In this document: in pieces, positions 1-7,762 of the stretch
Layout: each line of letters opens with the position of its first letter
How positions within the stretch are numbered: position 1 is the stretch's first letter
Virus record (IMG/VR): IMGVR_UViG_3300033553_000428
Location: 1 to 23,678 of that record
DNA length: 23,678 nt
Source of the DNA: a virus
Direction: 5' to 3' (one strand)
Translations under genes and position numbers: made by a program
The notes under the pieces: model-generated
The model's database searches: none
The model's input: only the letters and a program-made list of their open reading frames with translations
Told to the model about the DNA's origin: nothing

Positions 1-941
1 CGGATCACGTCGATCAGGTCATCTTCCAGTCTGAACGGTTCGCATGCATCGAGAGCAATCGCATACCGGACATTCTCCACGCCCGGCGCAAGAGGCGCAG
101 AAATCCGGGGGAAACCTGCAGTCACTTCGTAATCGCTCGTGCTACCAAGAAGCCATCTTCGATCGTCATAGTCATTCTCGGGATCATAACCTGTGGAAAA
201 CAGTGTTTCCTCCCACACTTCGAAGGCTGCGCCGTCTTCTTCGAACATCTCCGCCGTCATTCGCACGTGATCATGCAGGCTCTGACCTTCTGGCAGCACG
301 GCCGACGCCACATTGACCACACGCAGGCACAGCCGGTTGCCTTGGACATCTGCCAGTTGGTCTTCGGAAGAAATGGCCACGAATGGCTTTGCAGCCACCC
401 GCCTTGCCTTCACCTCGACGCAGCTTCCGATGAGCTCGAAATCCTTCGCGGAACGGGTCGGTCCTGTCCACGCCTCGATTGCAGTGTCAGGGCTGAAGGC
501 GGACACCAGGTCCCGGAGGAAGGCCAACTCGCCAACAAGCCCCCGCTGCTCTTCAACGGACAACCCATTGGTCTTTCCGCCACGTAGAAGGTGATACCAG
601 CGCCGCGTGCGTTGAAGCGCTCTGGAGAGCGCTTCGTCGCGATCCGCGCCTGCTTCCCCGGCCTCGACGACATCCCGGCAAAGGGTTCCGAAGATCTCGA
701 CCTGACTTCTTTCCTTGAGGCCAAGAACGAATGCCGATCCACCTGAAATTGGGCGGAACGACGCGACAAGGTTCTTCAATTTCGGCAGACGCGGCAGTGG
801 TTGCGGCAGGCTGGGCAGCCGCAACATGAGGCCGGGCATGCCTGCTTCCAGCACCACCCAGAAGAAATCGAAGCGGCCTGCAACATCGACCCGCTTTGCT
901 TCGTCCGAGTCGAGTCTTTCCCAGGGATCACGAGGCTTCAA
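1..941 (-). CDS. PD-(D/E)XK motif protein, MORC/Z1-associated (3' end cut off)
   Basis: This reading frame runs open from about 959 to the left edge, so the C-terminus is missing; about 313 residues are visible. I chose the TTG at 939-941 because AGGAGG (minus strand) lies 6 nt before it; an in-frame ATG at 957-959 is the alternative. Counted from the TTG, the frame shows an N-terminal DPWERL, then a candidate nuclease core: E138 in GELAFLRDL, D167 in AKDFEL, and E176-x-K178 in VEVKAR. That order fits the PD-(D/E)XK fold. The family is known next to Z1 and MORC-like ATPase genes and is presumed to be the DNA-cleaving subunit of a restriction-like system. The start overlaps the end of the Z1 gene by 14 nt, which suggests translational coupling. 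I infer nuclease activity; the motifs are seen directly. Confidence 0.82.
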   Translation of the reverse strand, partial: MKPRDPWERLDSDEAKRVDVAGRFDFFWVVLEAGMPGLMLRLPSLPQPLPRLPKLKNLVASFRPISGGSAFVLGLKERSQVEIFGTLCRDVVEAGEAGADRDEALSRALQRTRRWYHLLRGGKTNGLSVEEQRGLVGELAFLRDLVSAFSPDTAIEAWTGPTRSAKDFELIGSCVEVKARRVAAKPFVAISSEDQLADVQGNRLCLRVVNVASAVLPEGQSLHDHVRMTAEMFEEDGAAFEVWEETLFSTGYDPENDYDDRRWLLGSTSDYEVTAGFPRISAPLAPGVENVRYAIALDACEPFRLEDDLIDVI

Positions 942-3678
942 GAGCTGCCTCCTGATCATCGTCTTCGTCTTCTTCACCAAAGAGTTCTTTGTATCGCACC
1001 GTGTTCACCACGTACTCGACCCGTTCGGCCGGGCGTGAAGACACCGGAAGGCTTATACCCCACGCCACCACGGGGTTCGCAGGTATCAGGCTGACTTCCT
1101 TGGCATCTTCCTTTCCATCCGGCGCCTTCGCTTTCACGAAATGCAGAATGAACAACCCGCGATCTCTTTCGCGGCGGTAGATCGAGTCCGGATAGTTCAC
1201 GCGCTCGCCGTCCGCCTTTCCTTTTTCTTCTCGATAACGCGCCTCCGCTGCATCAGCTCTTGCTGGATCGACACCAGCCTTTTCGATGCCCCGCGACGCC
1301 ACGCGCATACGCTTGCCACTGAAGGACATGAACTCGTGTTGCAGATCGTACAGGTCTACATATCGCGTCGCGGGCACGATCGGCGTGCCGAGTGTTTCGG
1401 CAGACTCGCCTTTGTTTAGACTAGGAACTAGCACATCCCAAGTTTGCAACTCGTCTGTTCTACGCGCATCGATGTATTTTCTGACCGGGTCCGGGTCAGT
1501 GGTTATGCTCTGTTCTGCGTTTCGCCAGCCGGCGAGAAATTCGTCTATGAATTGAACAGGTACGCCGCGATACAACGTCCCCCAAGGCGATCGCTCCCCT
1601 TCCAAGCCCGCGCCTTTGAGCTTTGAAACCAGAGACTTGGCCGCATCAATATTCGCGGAAAGATCACGTGATCTAATGCTGACTCTCGATGTCTCGACAA
1701 ATTTGTTGGAGAGGCCGATCAGCGTCGTGATCTTTGTTCCCGACCCCATCTTGTTGCGTGCTGTGACGAGCAACGAAGCTGGATGACTTCGCACCGCCAG
1801 ACCGAAGTCCCTAGGAGTGGCTGTCGGAACAGCCGCCATATCATGAATTTCGGAATGCAATTCCTCTGTCGCGTTCGAAATGTATGCGTACCAGCCAATA
1901 GCTTCGGCTGGCATCCAGATACGGCAAAGATCTTCATAACCGGTCCGATATCCGAACCACCGACCCATTTGCATGAGGGTATCGTACATCTTCGTGTTGC
2001 GCAGGAACCAGGTTACCGTCAGTCCCTCGAGCGTCAGACCGCGCGATAGAGAAAAACCGCCGACTGCAATGTATTTTCTACCCGCTTTGCCACGAACTTC
2101 ATCGGGATATTCCAAGACATCCTTCGACTTGTAGTTCACCAACACGACCTGTGCAGCAGCTATGGCCTCATGCAGCGCAACCTGAATCTCATCCCATGAG
2201 GAATGGGAATCTTTGAACTCGCTTTCCCAAACTTCCTTCAGAGCAGCGATCTCAGGATCCGCAATTCCCTTATTGCCAGTTGAACCGTTCACCCTGACAG
2301 CGTTCTGAATACGTTGAAGTGCTTCATGCAGCCGATTTCGCAGCTGTGCTTGAATAGGGTTCCTAAAGCTTGCATTTACCAACATCGAGCAGTGTTTGTG
2401 CTCTTGGTTTCTAATCTTGCGAATTGCGGCGGTCAGCACGAAGGCGCGAACAGCCTTCACCAGAGAGTCCGGGAGTGCTTCCACGACAAAGTCAGCTGGA
2501 TGTTTGACGGGAAGCACATCTTCATTGTCGTCGACATACCTCAACCAAGTCGGCGCTTCATCATCAGGCAAGCCTTCGACAAAGACTTTGTAACCGCCGA
2601 AATAATTGGATGGAGCATCAAGGCCGATGATAAAGTTCTTCGGAAACAAGTCTTCCGCGAGCATTTCATCGTCTTGATCGGGATCGATGAAAATATTCGC
2701 GAAGGGAGTTGCAGTGTAGCCGACATAGCAACTCCGGTGGAACGTGTTCAGAAGCTCGCGGATCAACCTATTTGTGATCGTGACTTCCTCTTTGTTGTAC
2801 TTGGTGTTGATCGAAGCGTTGTCAGCCTCGTCATCAATGAGCAGCATAGGCTGATCAATCATCTCACGGTCGCCGCGAGCACTATTGTCTTTAAGCCATT
2901 GCAGCAGATTTCGGAGTGTATTCGACTGCTTCTTGATCACGAGAACAACAGGAACCTTGTAGGAGTCGATCTCGCTTGTGTTTGTTGACGCTGTGGCCTT
3001 GTTAAAGTCCCGAAGCGTGTTGGTAAGACTGACCGGTGTGTTGTTCGGGTCGAAGTGGCCGACACCGATGATGTGTTTCGCCCCGCCCTTTTTCGTTTCC
3101 TGGGACTTTCCGGTGTCACGGCCGATGAAACCTTCATCGATCCGTGCCTGGGTCTGGTTTCGAAGGTTGTTGTGAATGCCCGCGATTACGATGATCAACC
3201 TGTACCCGGCATCTGCAGCTTTACAGATCAAACCGGTATAATTCGCGGTCTTTCCACTTTGAACGTGGCCAACCACCATGCCGCGCCGATCCCATTGCAC
3301 GTGTTTTTCGGGGTTGCCTAGTCGGCTGAGGATCTTGTCCGTCACCGTGTCCGTTGAGATCACGACATCCTTCGGCAGGCCGTTTTGCAGGAGCAACTTC
3401 TGATAGCGGTTCCAGTAGAAAGGCTCGATCGACGGCTTTGCGTCATCCAGCCAAGGTTCGAAATCCTCGCTGTCGACCACCGCACCAAGCCCAGCCTTGA
3501 TTCCCTGCTTGTGCTCGATCTCCCGCGCAATCTGCTCGATATCTTCATCACTGAGGCCCGGCGGGACCAAAGCAGCAACACCGCGGATCATTTTGCGAAG
3601 CTCGTCTTCGGTCTTCCGGGCCTGATTGAACAGGCCACTTTCGACCATGTTCTTCACTGTCTCGATTGCTTCATTCAT
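928..3678 (-). CDS. Z1 domain-containing NTPase/helicase-like protein
   Basis: The protein has 916 residues if it starts at the ATG at 3676-3678, which overlaps the upstream gene's TGA as ATGA. A longer frame starts 17 codons earlier but would run into the ATPase gene. Walker A is at residues 137-144 (GHVQSGKT). An acidic DDEAD Walker B is at 282-286, followed by YTATPFANIF near 321-330. A central Z1 signature follows (FSLSRGLTLEGLTV, then MQMGRWFGYR). Z1 proteins are superfamily II-like NTPases found with MORC/MutL-type ATPases in restriction-like clusters, where a translocase or helicase role is presumed but not proven here. The C-terminal tail is acidic (EEDEDDDQE). It sits between the ATPase and nuclease genes in one overlapped operon. 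GC looks lower than in the replication module, consistent with separate acquisition. Confidence 0.9.
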   Translation of the reverse strand: MNEAIETVKNMVESGLFNQARKTEDELRKMIRGVAALVPPGLSDEDIEQIAREIEHKQGIKAGLGAVVDSEDFEPWLDDAKPSIEPFYWNRYQKLLLQNGLPKDVVISTDTVTDKILSRLGNPEKHVQWDRRGMVVGHVQSGKTANYTGLICKAADAGYRLIIVIAGIHNNLRNQTQARIDEGFIGRDTGKSQETKKGGAKHIIGVGHFDPNNTPVSLTNTLRDFNKATASTNTSEIDSYKVPVVLVIKKQSNTLRNLLQWLKDNSARGDREMIDQPMLLIDDEADNASINTKYNKEEVTITNRLIRELLNTFHRSCYVGYTATPFANIFIDPDQDDEMLAEDLFPKNFIIGLDAPSNYFGGYKVFVEGLPDDEAPTWLRYVDDNEDVLPVKHPADFVVEALPDSLVKAVRAFVLTAAIRKIRNQEHKHCSMLVNASFRNPIQAQLRNRLHEALQRIQNAVRVNGSTGNKGIADPEIAALKEVWESEFKDSHSSWDEIQVALHEAIAAAQVVLVNYKSKDVLEYPDEVRGKAGRKYIAVGGFSLSRGLTLEGLTVTWFLRNTKMYDTLMQMGRWFGYRTGYEDLCRIWMPAEAIGWYAYISNATEELHSEIHDMAAVPTATPRDFGLAVRSHPASLLVTARNKMGSGTKITTLIGLSNKFVETSRVSIRSRDLSANIDAAKSLVSKLKGAGLEGERSPWGTLYRGVPVQFIDEFLAGWRNAEQSITTDPDPVRKYIDARRTDELQTWDVLVPSLNKGESAETLGTPIVPATRYVDLYDLQHEFMSFSGKRMRVASRGIEKAGVDPARADAAEARYREEKGKADGERVNYPDSIYRRERDRGLFILHFVKAKAPDGKEDAKEVSLIPANPVVAWGISLPVSSRPAERVEYVVNTVRYKELFGEEDEDDDQEAALEAS

Positions 3679-5180
3679 GAAATTCGTGTCCTTAAGAAAT
3701 CTTCCAGAATCGTCGCGGCGGCTTCCCACCGCACTCGCAAGAATGGGTTGCTCTGCAGCGTGTCCGACAGAGCCTCGGACGGCACACCGTTTTCCATCAT
3801 GGTCGCCGCGAGGGAATAGACCAACTCTTCGAGGTCGGTTGCTGATGTTTCGTCAGCCGTGACCGCTTCCGCGTTCCCGACGAGTTCAGCATGCAGCGTC
3901 TCGATCGGCAGACCTGAACCGACAATGCGCAGGCAGCGCTCGAACCCCTCTCGCAGGTCTTCTGGCAATTGCTCGGCATAGGTTCGAAAAACCGGATGCT
4001 TAAGATTGGGACGGAAGACGATCTGCCCATCCTTCTGCACCCGATTCCAAATCGGGAAGCGGGTTTCATCCACCAGCTTCTGCCCCCGGCTCCGATACGT
4101 GCGCTTGGACGTTCCGACGAACCGCTCGACCACCTTCTTCAGTCGCTCACGCACCACCGGCGGCAGCTGGGCGGAGGCTTTCTTGACGTCGATCTTCCAC
4201 TCCGCATCCATCGTGTTCGGGATATCGACTGCGATCCGGCAGAGCTTCGTGAGTTCGGTCTGGCGCGCGAGACCCAGCCACCCGCCCGCGATAATGAGAC
4301 GTTTCTCACGATAGACGTAGAGGCCCTGAGACTTCAGATGCCCCTCCGGACCGCCAGTTTCTTCCCACTCTTCCCGGCTCATCCGCCTGTGATGGGGAAG
4401 CGTATGGCATCTGATCAGGACGTCTCCTTGACGCAGGCGAAGCACCTCCTCCGGGTCCTTTTGCGTGGCGGCATGCAACGTTGCCATGGGATCGATGGGT
4501 TTCAGCGGGCGACTGTTGAGTGACAATTTCAGACGTGGCTTGCCGCCCTCCAAGAAACGATGGAACACCAACCGCAGATGATGTTCTGCGCGGGACAACT
4601 CCGAATTCATGTGCTCGGCCCGTTTCGCGCGGTCATGCGTATAGCCGCCACTCAAGCGATCGAGTTTCTCCCAGATGACAACCGTTCCGGTCTCCGCAAG
4701 AAGGTCATGACCCGTCACGACTTCCGGATTGTCAATGAGTTCGAGGCTCCAGTCGTTCCGTTTCGCAACGCGATCTAGGTCCCAGCGCGCGCAAGATGTT
4801 CGACCGTCTTGTCGCGTCAGAACCGTCAGACTTCGGCACTGCGAGAAGCTGGCACTCTTGAGGCCGAGGCCGAAACGACCGAGGTCTTCGGCCTCGCGCT
4901 GGTCGGTCGGATTCTTCGAACCGAGACGCATAGCTTCGACCAGTTCGGCCTCCGTCATGCCTGAACCGTCATCTGCCAGCGCAATCCAAGGTTCGTCCGC
5001 AACGGTGTCGGCGATCAGTTCTACTGTTCGCGCGCCCGCGGTGATGGCGTTGTCGATGATGTCGGCGAGAGCTGTCTCGAGGGTGTAGCCAAAGTCCCGA
5101 TGACCCTCGATGAGCGACGCCGCGTATGGTGTCGCATCGACCTCTCGTGTCTTGGGCCTCAGATTCGCAGTATCGTTCAT
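3675..5180 (-). CDS. MORC/HSP90-like GHKL ATPase
   Basis: This 501-residue protein has an N-terminal GHKL ATPase domain. The N box is ADIIDNAI (39-46), the G1 box DDGSGM (70-75), and the G2 loop GRFGLGLKSAS (101-111). The remaining roughly 350 residues are likely a transducer-like and C-terminal region with no motif I can name. At the position of the catalytic Glu of MutL-type N boxes there is Asp (D40). Bacterial MORC-like ATPases of this kind are described in restriction-modification-like clusters with Z1 and PD-(D/E)XK proteins. It is the first gene of the three-gene defence operon and shares ATGA with the Z1 gene. There is no clear Shine-Dalgarno sequence before the ATG. A defence role comes from context; the ATPase fold is seen in the sequence. 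Confidence 0.88.
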   Translation of the reverse strand: MNDTANLRPKTREVDATPYAASLIEGHRDFGYTLETALADIIDNAITAGARTVELIADTVADEPWIALADDGSGMTEAELVEAMRLGSKNPTDQREAEDLGRFGLGLKSASFSQCRSLTVLTRQDGRTSCARWDLDRVAKRNDWSLELIDNPEVVTGHDLLAETGTVVIWEKLDRLSGGYTHDRAKRAEHMNSELSRAEHHLRLVFHRFLEGGKPRLKLSLNSRPLKPIDPMATLHAATQKDPEEVLRLRQGDVLIRCHTLPHHRRMSREEWEETGGPEGHLKSQGLYVYREKRLIIAGGWLGLARQTELTKLCRIAVDIPNTMDAEWKIDVKKASAQLPPVVRERLKKVVERFVGTSKRTYRSRGQKLVDETRFPIWNRVQKDGQIVFRPNLKHPVFRTYAEQLPEDLREGFERCLRIVGSGLPIETLHAELVGNAEAVTADETSATDLEELVYSLAATMMENGVPSEALSDTLQSNPFLRVRWEAAATILEDFLRTRIS

Positions 5181-5187
5181 AGCGCAA

Positions 5188-5215
5188 ATCTTATCGCGCG
5201 CTCAATGAGATACAA
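5188..5215 (-). promoter_or_regulatory. Candidate promoter of the ATPase/Z1/nuclease operon
   Basis: On the minus strand, TTGTAT (5210-5215) and TAAGAT (5188-5193) are separated by 16 nt, resembling a sigma-70 -35/-10 pair. The -10 ends only 7 nt before the ATG at 5180, and no ribosome-binding site is seen. Transcription from it would give an almost leaderless mRNA. The match is weak and could be chance. Confidence 0.25.
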
Positions 5216-5253
5216 CCGATAGCGAAGAGATGTCCTGTGATCAATGTGGGGCC

Positions 5254-5278
5254 AGCGCGCTGGCCGCGCCGCTTTTTT
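5254..5278 (+). terminator. Hairpin plus T-run, plus-strand orientation
   Basis: AGCGCGC (5254-5260) pairs with GCGCCGCT (5266-5273) with one bulged C around a 5-nt loop, followed by six T residues (5273-5278). This has the form of a Rho-independent terminator for rightward transcription. A perfect 16-bp palindrome (5250-5265) overlaps it. Both flanking genes read leftward, so it would stop antisense transcription entering the recombinase operon. Confidence 0.45.
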
Positions 5279-5279
5279 G

Positions 5280-5669
5280 TTAATTCCGTCTGAAGAGCGC
5301 CACTTGTTTTGTCCATTCCATTGGAAACAGCTCCAGCACGCGCGCCAGCGTCACATCCGGTCCCTGCGTGCCGTCGAGTATCCCCTCCACAATGCCTGGT
5401 GCAAGGAGCGTGAGCCGCAGCACCCTCGTCATGTAGGACGGCGCAATGCCCTCGCGCTCCGCCAGCTCGGCGATGGTCGTGAATTCGCCCCACTCCAGCA
5501 TTCGCTTCCAGCGAAACGCCCGCGCCAGCGCCTTGACCATCACGTTGTTAGTCTCACGCGACGGCGCTGCGCCATCCGGCATCTGCATCTCCTTTCGGCC
5601 GCCGCGCTTCACGAGGCGGAACGGGATGTGCACTGTCACCGTTTCCGGCACTGGCTTCGCGTGGGTCAT
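5280..5669 (-). CDS. Small HTH protein of the recombinase operon
   Basis: This 129-residue protein has a predicted helix-turn-helix in the middle (TIAELAEREGIAPSYMTRVL, about residues 64-83). The arrangement recalls the ParB/KorB-type HTH. Its ATG overlaps the recombinase stop as ATGA, so it is probably translated from the same mRNA. Small HTH proteins of this kind commonly follow this class of serine recombinase in alphaproteobacteria. A role as DNA-binding accessory factor, directionality factor or repressor is inference only. The N-terminus has a basic stretch (FRLVKRGGRKEM) that could help in DNA contact. Confidence 0.75.
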   Translation of the reverse strand: MTHAKPVPETVTVHIPFRLVKRGGRKEMQMPDGAAPSRETNNVMVKALARAFRWKRMLEWGEFTTIAELAEREGIAPSYMTRVLRLTLLAPGIVEGILDGTQGPDVTLARVLELFPMEWTKQVALFRRN

Positions 5670-6973
5670 GCCGCCGTTCCTAGATCAGCCATCATTTCCT
5701 GTGCCAGCCCGGTCAGCCCGTCCATGCGGAGCCGAACATTGAGGCCATCTGTGCCGATGGCGACGCGCTCGACCACCAGCGCCACGATGCGTGCCTGCTC
5801 GGCGGGGAAGAGTTCATCCCAGAGCGGGTCAAGACAGGTCAGTGCCTCGCGGGTGTCGGCTTCGGTTATCTCGCTGTCCTGTGCGCCTGCGGCCTTCCAC
5901 GTGCCTGCCACGATTTCGGGTTGGCGGAAGACGGCTCGGAGCTGGTCTATGACAGCGGCCTCGATCTCACCAGCGGGGACCCGTCCAACCGGGCATGACC
6001 CAGCACCATGCTTGAGTACCGTCTGGCTGACATAGTATCGGTAGAGCTTGCCACCCTTGCGCGTGTGGGTCGGTGAGAAGGCCGCCCCGTCGGGGCCGTA
6101 GAGCAGTCCCTTCAGCAGTGCTGGCGTGTCGGCGCGGGTGTGCGCGGCGCGCTTGCGCGGGCTCTCCTTCAGGATGGCATGGACCTTGTCCCAAACCGCG
6201 CGGTCGATGATGCCGTCGTGCTCACCGGGGTAGCTGTCGCCCTTGTGGACCGCCTCGCCGATATAGGCGCGGTTGTTCAGCAAGCGGTACAGGTATTTCT
6301 TGTCGATCCGATTGCCACGGCTGGTCTGGATGCCGCGTGCCGCCAGTTCACGAGCCAATTCCGTTCCGGAGCCGATCTCGATGAAGCGGGCGAAAATCCA
6401 GCGGATGTTGGCGGCATCGGCCTCCTTGATGATCAGCTTTCGGTCCCTCACCTCATAGCCCAGCGGTGGTACGCCGCCCATCCACATGCCCTTCATCCGG
6501 CTGGCGCGGACCTTGTCGCGGATGCGTTCCGCCGTCACCTCGCGCTCAAACTGGGCAAAACTGAGCAGAATGTTCAGCGTCAGCCGCCCCATGGACGTGG
6601 TGGTGTTGAACGACTGAGTGACGGACACGAAGGTGACGCCATTGCGGTCGAAGACTTCGACCAATTTGGAAAAGTCCATCAATGAGCGCGACAGGCGGTC
6701 AATCTTGTAAACCACGACCACGTCGACCAGCCCGTCCTCGACGTCCGCAAGCAGCCGTTTCAGGCCCGGGCGTACCAGCGTGCCGCCGGAGATGCCGCCG
6801 TCGTCATACTGGTCGCGCACCAGCACCCAGCCCTCGGAGCGCTGGCTGGCGATGTAGGCCTCGCAGGCCTCGCGTTGGGCATGCAGCGAGTTGAACTCCT
6901 GCTCGAGCCCTTCCTCGGAGGATTTGCGGGTGTAGACGGCGCAGCGCAGCTTCCTGACGATAGGTTTGGTCAT
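5666..6973 (-). CDS. Large serine recombinase / site-specific integrase
   Basis: The protein has 435 residues from the ATG at 6971-6973, which overlaps the DUF2924 stop (ATGA); an upstream extension in frame lies inside that gene and is rejected. The resolvase catalytic motif CAVYTRKSSEEG sits at the N-terminus, with the nucleophile probably Ser18. DDGGISGGTLVRPGL and VVYKIDRLSRSLMDF follow, then FAQFEREVTAERIRDK. A recombinase domain and a ribbon-like region (LLYGPDGAAFSPTHTRKGG, then SCPVGRVPAGEIEAAV) come after. The ribbon lacks a usual first Cys pair. The family carries out strand exchange through a 5'-phosphoserine intermediate between attP and attB sites. It is likely the integrase of the island or of a sub-element. 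I could not identify att sites. Confidence 0.93.
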   Translation of the reverse strand: MTKPIVRKLRCAVYTRKSSEEGLEQEFNSLHAQREACEAYIASQRSEGWVLVRDQYDDGGISGGTLVRPGLKRLLADVEDGLVDVVVVYKIDRLSRSLMDFSKLVEVFDRNGVTFVSVTQSFNTTTSMGRLTLNILLSFAQFEREVTAERIRDKVRASRMKGMWMGGVPPLGYEVRDRKLIIKEADAANIRWIFARFIEIGSGTELARELAARGIQTSRGNRIDKKYLYRLLNNRAYIGEAVHKGDSYPGEHDGIIDRAVWDKVHAILKESPRKRAAHTRADTPALLKGLLYGPDGAAFSPTHTRKGGKLYRYYVSQTVLKHGAGSCPVGRVPAGEIEAAVIDQLRAVFRQPEIVAGTWKAAGAQDSEITEADTREALTCLDPLWDELFPAEQARIVALVVERVAIGTDGLNVRLRMDGLTGLAQEMMADLGTAA

Positions 6974-7425
6974 GATGTCCTCCGATGGTTTTTCAGGCCA
7001 AAGAACACCCAGCCATTCCAGCGGGTGCCGGTGATGGCGCGGGCAATGGCCGAGAGCGACCTGTAGGGCCGGCCCTGCCATTCGAAGCCATCGGCGGTGA
7101 CCGTGACGATCTGCTCCACGCCCTGCCACTCGCGCAGCAGCCGGGTGCCGGCGATCGGACGGTCGCGATCGGCCCGCATGCCGCTCTTCTTGCGATCCCC
7201 GCCGTCGAGCTGTTCACCCAGGGCTTCCAGCCGCTTCACGGTCTCGCGCTTGAGCCCGCCATAGGTGAGCTCCTGGATCCGATAGGCCAGGCGGCTTTCG
7301 AGATACCTGCGGTTGAAGGGCGGCGGCTCGCAGTCGAAGAGCGCGCGCCATTGCTGCTTCAGGTCCGGCGTCGAGGAGGTCTTCAGGGCGGCGAGTCGGG
7401 CAGGGATGGGATCTGGCTTGATCAT
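6970..7425 (-). CDS. DUF2924 family protein
   Basis: This 151-residue protein matches the DUF2924 pattern: an N-terminal helical part (LESRLAYRIQELTYGGL), then TVTADGFEWQGRPYRSLSAIA and ITGTRWNGWVFFGL near the C-terminus. Such proteins occur beside large serine recombinases in many alphaproteobacteria; their function is unknown, though a DNA-binding or recombination accessory role is plausible. Both ends overlap neighbours by 4 nt (ATGA), so it is part of the coupled recombinase operon. The final basic NHRRTS overlaps the recombinase start. Confidence 0.88.
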   Translation of the reverse strand: MIKPDPIPARLAALKTSSTPDLKQQWRALFDCEPPPFNRRYLESRLAYRIQELTYGGLKRETVKRLEALGEQLDGGDRKKSGMRADRDRPIAGTRLLREWQGVEQIVTVTADGFEWQGRPYRSLSAIARAITGTRWNGWVFFGLKNHRRTS

Positions 7426-7625
7426 GATTTTCTCCGGTCAGTTGGAGGTGCATGACCGCTCTGGTTGACCGGATTGTGTAGCGGAAATTCTCCAGTTCCG
7501 TCAGATACCTGGGCGGTGTCTCTCATTCTCAATCGAACCAGCCCGAGGGACAGCAAGCGGCACAGTTCGGCGCGCCGTTCGAGCGGGGTCATGTGGCGGG
7601 GGTGCAGGGGATTGGGTCGTTTCAT
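7422..7625 (-). CDS. Small conserved protein upstream of DUF2924
   Basis: This is a 67-residue basic protein. Its core, LERRAELCRLLSLGLVRLR, recurs in small proteins that precede DUF2924 and serine recombinase genes in alphaproteobacteria, as far as I recall. It is first in the operon and overlaps DUF2924 by ATGA. The ATG at 7623-7625 has GAGG a short distance upstream. An internal Met before TPLERRAEL is a possible shorter start but has no ribosome-binding site. Function is unknown. Confidence 0.65.
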   Translation of the reverse strand: MKRPNPLHPRHMTPLERRAELCRLLSLGLVRLRMRDTAQVSDGTGEFPLHNPVNQSGHAPPTDRRKS

Positions 7626-7762
7626 GCGGGCCTCGGTTCTGTCGTCTCCTTTGACCTCTACTCACCCGCATAGAAATCTGTCCCAGCCGATCCCGGGGAG
7701 GTTGAAGAATCGAATTGGAGAACGTAGCAAGAACACCGGTTTTGCAGAAAAGGGGATTCGTC

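Noticed and set aside
2314-2988. 224-codon open frame on the plus strand
   Set aside because: It is antisense to the Z1 gene across its conserved NTPase region and shows no motif.
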